This document shows positions 59,019 to 64,000 of a stretch of DNA of 64,000 nt, piece by piece (position 1 is the stretch's first letter; each line of letters opens with the position of its first letter). Source of the stretch: Geobacter sp. AOG1 (GTDB lineage: Bacteria > Desulfobacterota > Desulfuromonadia > Geobacterales > Geobacteraceae). Made by a program: the position numbers and the translations under genes. The stretch lies in NCBI RefSeq assembly GCF_019972315.1, contig NZ_BLIZ01000001.1:2765521-2829520 (forward strand), read 5' to 3'. Below the pieces are notes generated by a model that made no database searches, was not told where the DNA came from, and saw only the letters and a program-made list of their open reading frames with translations.

Positions 59019-59048
59019 TTTATACAATTGTGTTTCACAGCATGTCAA
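59019..59048 (-). promoter_or_regulatory. Sigma70-like promoter for the riboswitch/cytochrome transcript
   Basis: On the minus strand TTGACA (59043-59048) and TATAAA (59019-59024) are 18 nt apart. The predicted start near 59011 lies just before the aptamer, in an AT-rich block. Confidence 0.7.
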
Positions 59049-59469
59049 TATAAATAAAACATTAGTTTATGTAGAACATAGAAATCAATTTTATTCGCAG
59101 ACAAAAGTACATATATATTCCTCGTACCGCGCCAACATGGTGACTATGTTAACAGGTGTAATTGGTTCTCTGTTTTAAATTTCGTTACACTGACAGAATC
59201 CTTCGCCCTCGAATGGTACGAGCACAATTGACCCCATCTTGGTGGGCCTTTCCAAAAGAGGTATTGGAGTGCAGTGGTTATTACCAGGGATAGATTGCCG
59301 GCAAGCATGGGAGCAATGGCAGAGAGGTTTGTCGGTGCTGTTTTAATGAGGATAAAGCGATAAGGTCAGAGCGGCGGGAAGATAGAACGTCGACGCTGCC
59401 ATAGCGGTTGCCGATGCAGCAAGGGCGGCGGATGAATAGAGGGTTACAGTATGCTTAAAGGGGGGTGAA
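59049..59469. other. Intergenic region upstream of riboswitch promoter
   Basis: No gene is recognised on either strand. Short open stretches exist near 59220-59360 on the plus strand, but none has a start, ribosome site and family resemblance. Confidence 0.35.
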
Positions 59470-60288
59470 TCATAGGCGGACCACGCGATAGGAAACTTTC
59501 CCCATTTTTACTTCCACGACCACGATATGATAGGCCGCCTCGCCTGAATAACCGAACCAGGTCAAGGACGCCCCCGCACCACCACTGACGATGCAGGGTA
59601 TCCCCTTGATCACGTCGTTGTCGAACTGGTGAATATGGGAAAACAGCCCAAGTCTCACCTTCCGATCCGCCATCAGGCTGACGAGTTCATTCTTCCCTTC
59701 CGTAAATGAATGCTTGCTCCAGCGGTCGGTCAGGGGAGGAATGTGCATCGATACAACCTGGATCGGTCGGCTCTGATCCAGCATCGTGGCGAGATAGGCG
59801 AGTTCCTTTTCCTTCAGGGCGTAGCCTGCATTATCAACTGCAACCAGCCGAAAGCCTAGTCGTTGGCTGTCGAGGGTAAAGTTTAGAGGGCCAATGATTT
59901 TTTCATACAGCCCGACGTCTGTTTCATGGTTGCCCCGTACGATAAAGAGCGGCGGTAAGCCTGACACTTCATGCACCACCTTCATGAAGTGGAGCAATTC
60001 TGCAGCGGTCCCTTTTTCCGCTATGTCTCCACCATGAAGGATGAAGAGAGGATCAAACTCTGCTGCACGTCGAAGCGCCTCTTTGAATTTTTCATCGTTT
60101 CCGCGGCTGTCTCCCAAAAAAACAAAGCGCCAGTCATCGACGTTTGCCGCGGCAATTCGCTTCTCGAGCGACGCCAACGATGCGGCGTGGAGAGTGCCGG
60201 ATGCAGCCATGCCGTGACCGAAAGAAAACAACACGGCGATGACGACGGTGACATAGATGAACCAGTATTTGTTCGGAAGTCTGCTCAT
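59470..60288 (-). CDS. Exported calcineurin-like metallophosphoesterase
   Basis: 272 aa. An N-terminal hydrophobic segment ([20 protein letters not shown]) serves as signal peptide or anchor. Metal-binding blocks are [38 protein letters not shown] and LFSHIHQFD, the full metallophosphoesterase set (GDxR variant of GDxH). The substrate is unknown; family members cleave phosphomonoesters or diesters, including nucleotides. The ATG at 60288 fits the hydrophobic segment; no strong ribosome site is seen. Confidence 0.85.
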   Translation of the reverse strand: MSRLPNKYWFIYVTVVIAVLFSFGHGMAASGTLHAASLASLEKRIAAANVDDWRFVFLGDSRGNDEKFKEALRRAAEFDPLFILHGGDIAEKGTAAELLHFMKVVHEVSGLPPLFIVRGNHETDVGLYEKIIGPLNFTLDSQRLGFRLVAVDNAGYALKEKELAYLATMLDQSRPIQVVSMHIPPLTDRWSKHSFTEGKNELVSLMADRKVRLGLFSHIHQFDNDVIKGIPCIVSGGAGASLTWFGYSGEAAYHIVVVEVKMGKVSYRVVRL

Positions 60289-60355
60289 GGGATCTTGGAA
60301 TTCCAACCACCGACAGCTAAAATGTGAGTATCTACGGTATCCCCACTCGTTCCAG

Positions 60356-62041
60356 TTACCCCCGCGTCAACTGCCGGTACTTGATCCGATGGGGCTGGTC
60401 GGCAGCGGCGCCGAGGCGCTGCCGGCGGTCTTCCTCGTACTCCGAGTAGTTGCCGTCGAACCAGACCACCCTGCTCTCCCCTTCGAAGGCGAGAATGTGC
60501 GTGGCGATACGGTCCAGAAACCAGCGGTCGTGGGAGATGACCACGGCGCAGCCGGCGAAGTTCTCCAGTGCCTCCTCCAGTGCCCGCATGGTGTTCACGT
60601 CCAGGTCATTGGTCGGTTCGTCCAGGAGGATGACATTCCCTCCCTCCTTGAGCATCTTGGCCAGATGGACCCGGTTCCGCTCGCCGCCGGAGAGCATCCC
60701 CACCCTCTTCTGCTGGTCGGCGCCGGAGAAGTTGAAGCGGGACACGTAGGCGCGGGAGTTGACCTGCTGCTTCCCCAGTTGGAGCATGTCCTGACCGCCG
60801 GATATCTCCTCCCAGATGGATTTCTCCGGATCGAGGAGGTCGCGGCTCTGGTCCACGCAGGCGAGTTTCACGGTCTCGCCGATCTTGAAGGTACCGGAAT
60901 CGGCTTGTTCCTGACCGGTGATCATCCGGAACAGGGTGGTCTTGCCGGCGCCGTTGGGGCCTATGACTCCGACGATGCCGCCGGGGGGGAGCCGGAAGGA
61001 GAGCCCTTCGAACAGGAGACGGTCGTTATACCCCTTGGCCACGTTGTCCGCCTCGATGACCACATCCCCCAGCCGCGGCCCGGGTGGAATATAGATTTCC
61101 AGGTCTTTCGCATGCCGTTCGCTTTCCTGGGTAAGGAGTTGCTCGTAGGAGGTGATACGGGCCTTTCCCTTGGCGTGGCGCCCCTTGGGGGACATCCTGA
61201 TCCACTCCAGCTCCCGGGCCAGCGTCTTCTGCCGCTCGCTCTCCGCCTTTTCCTCCTGGGCCAGCCGCGCCTGTTTCTGCTCCAGCCAGGATGAGTAGTT
61301 CCCCTGCCACGGTATCCCCTGCCCCCGGTCCAGCTCCAGAATCCACCCCGCCACGTTGTCCAGGAAGTAGCGGTCATGGGTGACGGCGATGATAGTCCCC
61401 TCGTAGCGTTGCAGGTGGTGCTCCAGCCATGCCACCGATTCGGCGTCCAGGTGGTTGGTCGGCTCGTCCAGGAGGAGTATGTCGGGTTTCTGGAGGAGGA
61501 GCCGGCAGAGGGCGACCCGCCGCTTTTCGCCGCCGGAGAGGACGTTTATCGGCGTGTCCCCCGGCGGGCAGCGGAGGGCATCCATCGCCATTTCCAGCCG
61601 CGCATCCAGGTCCCACGCGTCCAGGTGGTCGAGCTTCTCCTGCACCGCCGCCTGCCGGTCGCACAGCTTGGCCATCTCGTCGTCGGACATGGGCTCGGCG
61701 AAACGGGCATTGATCTCGTTGAACTCGTTCACCAGGTCGACGGTCTCCTGCACCCCCTCCTCCACAACCGACCGGACAGTCCGGTTCTCGTCCAGCAGCG
61801 GCTCCTGGGGGAGGAATCCGACCGTGTACCCGGCCGAAAGGACCGCCTTGCCGTTGTACTCCGTGTCCACGCCGGCGAGAATCCTGAGGAGCGAACTCTT
61901 CCCGGACCCGTTGAGGCCCAGCACACCGATCTTGGCGCCATAAAAATAGGAAAGATAGATATCCTTCAGGACCGGTTTTTTATCATAGAACTTGCTCACG
62001 CCGATCATGGAGTAAATGACCTTGTTCCCGTCGTTGCTCAT
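60356..62041 (-). CDS. ettA: Energy-dependent translational throttle protein EttA (ABC-F ATPase)
   Basis: 561 aa. It has two ABC cassettes: Walker [18 protein letters not shown] (near 38) and [17 protein letters not shown] (near 358), signatures [17 protein letters not shown] and [17 protein letters not shown], and Walker [14 protein letters not shown] and [12 protein letters not shown]. The linker between them (about 240-325) contains the ribosomal P-site interacting region of EttA. The length matches EttA (about 555). It binds the ribosomal E site and couples translation to ATP level. It stands alone on the minus strand. Confidence 0.95.
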   Translation of the reverse strand: MSNDGNKVIYSMIGVSKFYDKKPVLKDIYLSYFYGAKIGVLGLNGSGKSSLLRILAGVDTEYNGKAVLSAGYTVGFLPQEPLLDENRTVRSVVEEGVQETVDLVNEFNEINARFAEPMSDDEMAKLCDRQAAVQEKLDHLDAWDLDARLEMAMDALRCPPGDTPINVLSGGEKRRVALCRLLLQKPDILLLDEPTNHLDAESVAWLEHHLQRYEGTIIAVTHDRYFLDNVAGWILELDRGQGIPWQGNYSSWLEQKQARLAQEEKAESERQKTLARELEWIRMSPKGRHAKGKARITSYEQLLTQESERHAKDLEIYIPPGPRLGDVVIEADNVAKGYNDRLLFEGLSFRLPPGGIVGVIGPNGAGKTTLFRMITGQEQADSGTFKIGETVKLACVDQSRDLLDPEKSIWEEISGGQDMLQLGKQQVNSRAYVSRFNFSGADQQKRVGMLSGGERNRVHLAKMLKEGGNVILLDEPTNDLDVNTMRALEEALENFAGCAVVISHDRWFLDRIATHILAFEGESRVVWFDGNYSEYEEDRRQRLGAAADQPHRIKYRQLTRG

Positions 62042-62211
62042 GTATCTCGAATCCTCCTTGGATAGTGTCGGGCCAAAATATCAGCAGCTCCGGCCGGATG
62101 CAAGCGCAAATTCGGCCTGTACAGATCGCCAGACCATTGAGCGCCTCGGGGGGTTTGGAGCTGGTTGGCCGATAAATTGCTAGTGAAAAGCCTGCGCACG
62201 GGAATATCGAA

Positions 62212-62240
62212 TTGACTTGCCACCATCACTTTGCTATTTT
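62212..62240 (+). promoter_or_regulatory. Possible promoter for the coiled-coil gene
   Basis: TTGACT (62212-62217) and TATTTT (62235-62240) are 17 nt apart in an AT-richer patch about 100 nt before the ATG at 62342. The rest of the 300-nt divergent spacer with ettA shows nothing else. Confidence 0.35.
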
Positions 62241-62341
62241 TCCTGTAATTACTGCACCTGATACATATCGTTTTTGCCGATATCCCTAAAATCCGAGGAC
62301 GTTGACACAGGATCGTCAAATCGTCCCAAAAGAGTGAAACC

Positions 62342-64000
62342 ATGCTTACCCTCGACAAAACGCTGCAAGTAATCGAAGTCGCTGAAGCCGATGTGCTGGA
62401 AGTCCACCGCTCTACGGCCGCAATACCTTCCCCCGAGGGTCTGTCCAAGCAGCCGTGCACCGCGTTCCTCTGCGGCGTCAGGGAGGATGAGCTCCCCCGC
62501 ATCTACGTGGGACTCGTCTCAAAGGATAACAAGATATTCATCTACACTCCGGCGAAACAGCCGGAAAATATGACGGCATACGCCAAAACCCTTAAGGAAG
62601 TCACCGCCGATGTCGAGGAGATGGGATTCAAGCTGCATGAGATAAACCTCAACTACAGCAAGGCCCTGCGCGAGGTAATCATCAAGGACGTTCGCATCCT
62701 TGCCCGCCCCGGCTCAATTCCCAAAAGCACGCCCAAACCTGCCGAGAAACCGGCCCAGCCTGAGCAAAGTGATGCGGAGAAGATCCGGCAGGAAAAGCTT
62801 GCAGCGGACAAGAAGGCTGCCGAGGCTGAAAAGAAACGCATCGAGGAAGAAAAAAAGGAGCTGGAAAGAGCCGCAGCCGAGTTGGCAGCCGCCGAGGCCG
62901 AGCGGGAAAAAGCCGCGATTGAGCAGGCCAGAGACCTAACTGCTGTCCAGGCTGCCATTGCCTCCACGACGGAACGGCTGAAACTGGCCCAGGCAGATGT
63001 CACCGGATTGTCGGCGATCGGCGCCGACCACAATCGCCACATGAAAGAGATGGCGTCTGCGGAGAAGGCTGCTTCGCAAGAACTGGCAGCCATTACAGCC
63101 GAACTCGACCGCCTGCTGGCTGCAACAGCGGAACAGCAACGTCTCATCTCCGAACGCGAGATTGCCGAGCAGCAACTGGCCGAGAAACTTGCCGCTGCCC
63201 GCACCGACCTGAAACACCGTACGGTGGAACTGAGGGAGATGGAGCAACTGGCTGCGGAAAAAGCAGCGGCGGAACAGGTTGCCGCCGAGGAGTTCGCGGC
63301 AATCACCGCCGAACTGGAACGGTTGCTTGCTGAAACCGCTGACCATGAGCAATCGTTTCACGACACATCTTCCGCAGAACAGGCCATCTTCGAACAGGTT
63401 GCCGAGGTGCGTGCCGAAATCGAACGGTTGTCCGCCGAAAATTCAGAAGTGGAGCAACTGGGGCGAGAAAAGGCGGCTGCAGACGAGGCGGCTCGCCGTG
63501 ATCTTGCCGAGCTCACGGCGGAGATTGAACGACTGGGTGCGCAACTTGTCGAGAATCAGCAATTCCTGGATCAGAGCATCGCCCTGGAAGGTTCCACTGC
63601 GGTGGAGCTTCAGGAGACACGTGCACTTCGGGAACAGTTGCTCGCCGAAACGGAGGAGCAGGAACGTCTCATCGACGAAAAGATGGTGGCTGTCCGTTCG
63701 GCGGCGGAAGAACTGGCTGCGACGAAGACGCAGATGGCAGACCTTGCGTCCGCATGGGCGGAAAAATCGCGTCTGGCTGCACACCGGGCGACCGAAGAGC
63801 AGTCGGCAATCATGGCCATTCTGTCCGGACGGATGGAAAGCAGCCCCACGACGGATGTCAGGGCGGACGCCAGGCAGGCTGCGGAGGAAGTAACGGAATT
63901 GCTCGAGATCGAAACCCTGGAACCCGAGATTCCCCCGATCGCTGTCCGGTCGGACAGGCCTTCGGTGAAGACCGGGCCCGGCAAGGAATTGTCACCTGCC
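62342..64000 (+). CDS. Long coiled-coil protein (3' end outside window)
   Basis: The frame is open from ATG 62342 to the window end, at least 553 codons. The first 115 residues form a compact domain (MLTLDKTLQVIEVAEADVLE, then RIYVGLVSKDNKIFIYTPAK) that I do not recognise. A Pro/Lys-rich linker (SIPKSTPKPAEKPAQPEQ) follows, then about 380 residues of Ala/Glu/Lys/Arg-rich heptads with recurring blocks such as AAITAELDRLLAATAEQQRL and AAITAELERLLAETADHEQS. This suggests internal duplication of a roughly 45-60 aa unit. No membrane helix or signal peptide is seen. It is probably a cytoplasmic structural or scaffold protein; the C-terminal domain, which may define function, is missing. Confidence 0.75.
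   Translation, partial: MLTLDKTLQVIEVAEADVLEVHRSTAAIPSPEGLSKQPCTAFLCGVREDELPRIYVGLVSKDNKIFIYTPAKQPENMTAYAKTLKEVTADVEEMGFKLHEINLNYSKALREVIIKDVRILARPGSIPKSTPKPAEKPAQPEQSDAEKIRQEKLAADKKAAEAEKKRIEEEKKELERAAAELAAAEAEREKAAIEQARDLTAVQAAIASTTERLKLAQADVTGLSAIGADHNRHMKEMASAEKAASQELAAITAELDRLLAATAEQQRLISEREIAEQQLAEKLAAARTDLKHRTVELREMEQLAAEKAAAEQVAAEEFAAITAELERLLAETADHEQSFHDTSSAEQAIFEQVAEVRAEIERLSAENSEVEQLGREKAAADEAARRDLAELTAEIERLGAQLVENQQFLDQSIALEGSTAVELQETRALREQLLAETEEQERLIDEKMVAVRSAAEELAATKTQMADLASAWAEKSRLAAHRATEEQSAIMAILSGRMESSPTTDVRADARQAAEEVTELLEIETLEPEIPPIAVRSDRPSVKTGPGKELSPA

Noticed and set aside
59220-59370. Possible transposase remnant upstream of the riboswitch promoter
   Set aside because: The short open stretch has no start, no recognisable motif and no terminal repeats.

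Overview
The window looks like a chromosome segment of a Geobacter-type member of the Desulfuromonadia. The evidence is multihaem c-type cytochromes, multicopper oxidases of the kind linked to metal reduction, a GEMM-type cyclic-dinucleotide riboswitch in front of a cytochrome gene, dense c-di-GMP machinery, GC-rich codon use, and many families of short dispersed intergenic repeats. No rRNA, tRNA, CRISPR array, prophage or complete insertion sequence was seen. The species assignment is inference.

Layout. 1-11.4 kb: the tail of a response regulator/AraC protein, then secreted redox and envelope proteins: a di-haem cytochrome-like protein, an OmpB-like multicopper oxidase, an FKBP isomerase, an RCC1-repeat protein, a multihaem cytochrome and a Tat-exported multicopper oxidase. 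11.5-17.2 kb: a small unknown gene that may be frameshifted, a TAXI-type solute-binding protein, a creatininase-family amidohydrolase, queE and queD, a VapBC module and galE. 17.7-25.0 kb: a tightly packed six-gene operon with a lipoprotein, ExbB/TolQ-like and ExbD/TolR-like subunits, a TonB-like protein and two large related exported helical proteins. It is the best candidate in the window for an undescribed energised envelope system. A convergent AMIN-domain outer-membrane protein follows.

26.4-54.3 kb: a large minus-strand Wzx/Wzy-type exopolysaccharide locus. Reading downstream from wza it holds wza, a Wzc-like tyrosine kinase, the cognate CpsB phosphatase, TviB/WbpO and TviC/WbpP enzymes (UDP-GalNAcA route), a DUF4838 protein, an FdtA/FdtB/acetyltransferase set (3-acetamido-3,6-dideoxyhexose route), Wzx, four glycosyltransferases, a Wzy-like polymerase, a PglC-like initiating transferase, a 3-hydroxyacyl-CoA dehydrogenase, a NeuD/PglD-like acetyltransferase, a DegT/PglE-like aminotransferase, a RelE/Phd module and a PglF/CapD dehydratase. 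Four small orphan genes (two GxxExxY, one DUF559, one four-helix-bundle) sit inside this locus, each next to or bracketed by its own repeat family. Repeats of the same kinds have entered the cpsB reading frame.

54.5-59.1 kb: a c-di-GMP block with a receiver-GGDEF-EAL protein, a degenerate receiver-PilZ protein, and a hexahaem cytochrome behind a sigma70-like promoter, GEMM aptamer and terminator. Synthesis/breakdown, a protein effector and an RNA effector of c-di-GMP signalling thus lie within 4.5 kb. 59.5-64 kb: a metallophosphoesterase, EttA and the start of a long coiled-coil protein that runs off the window.
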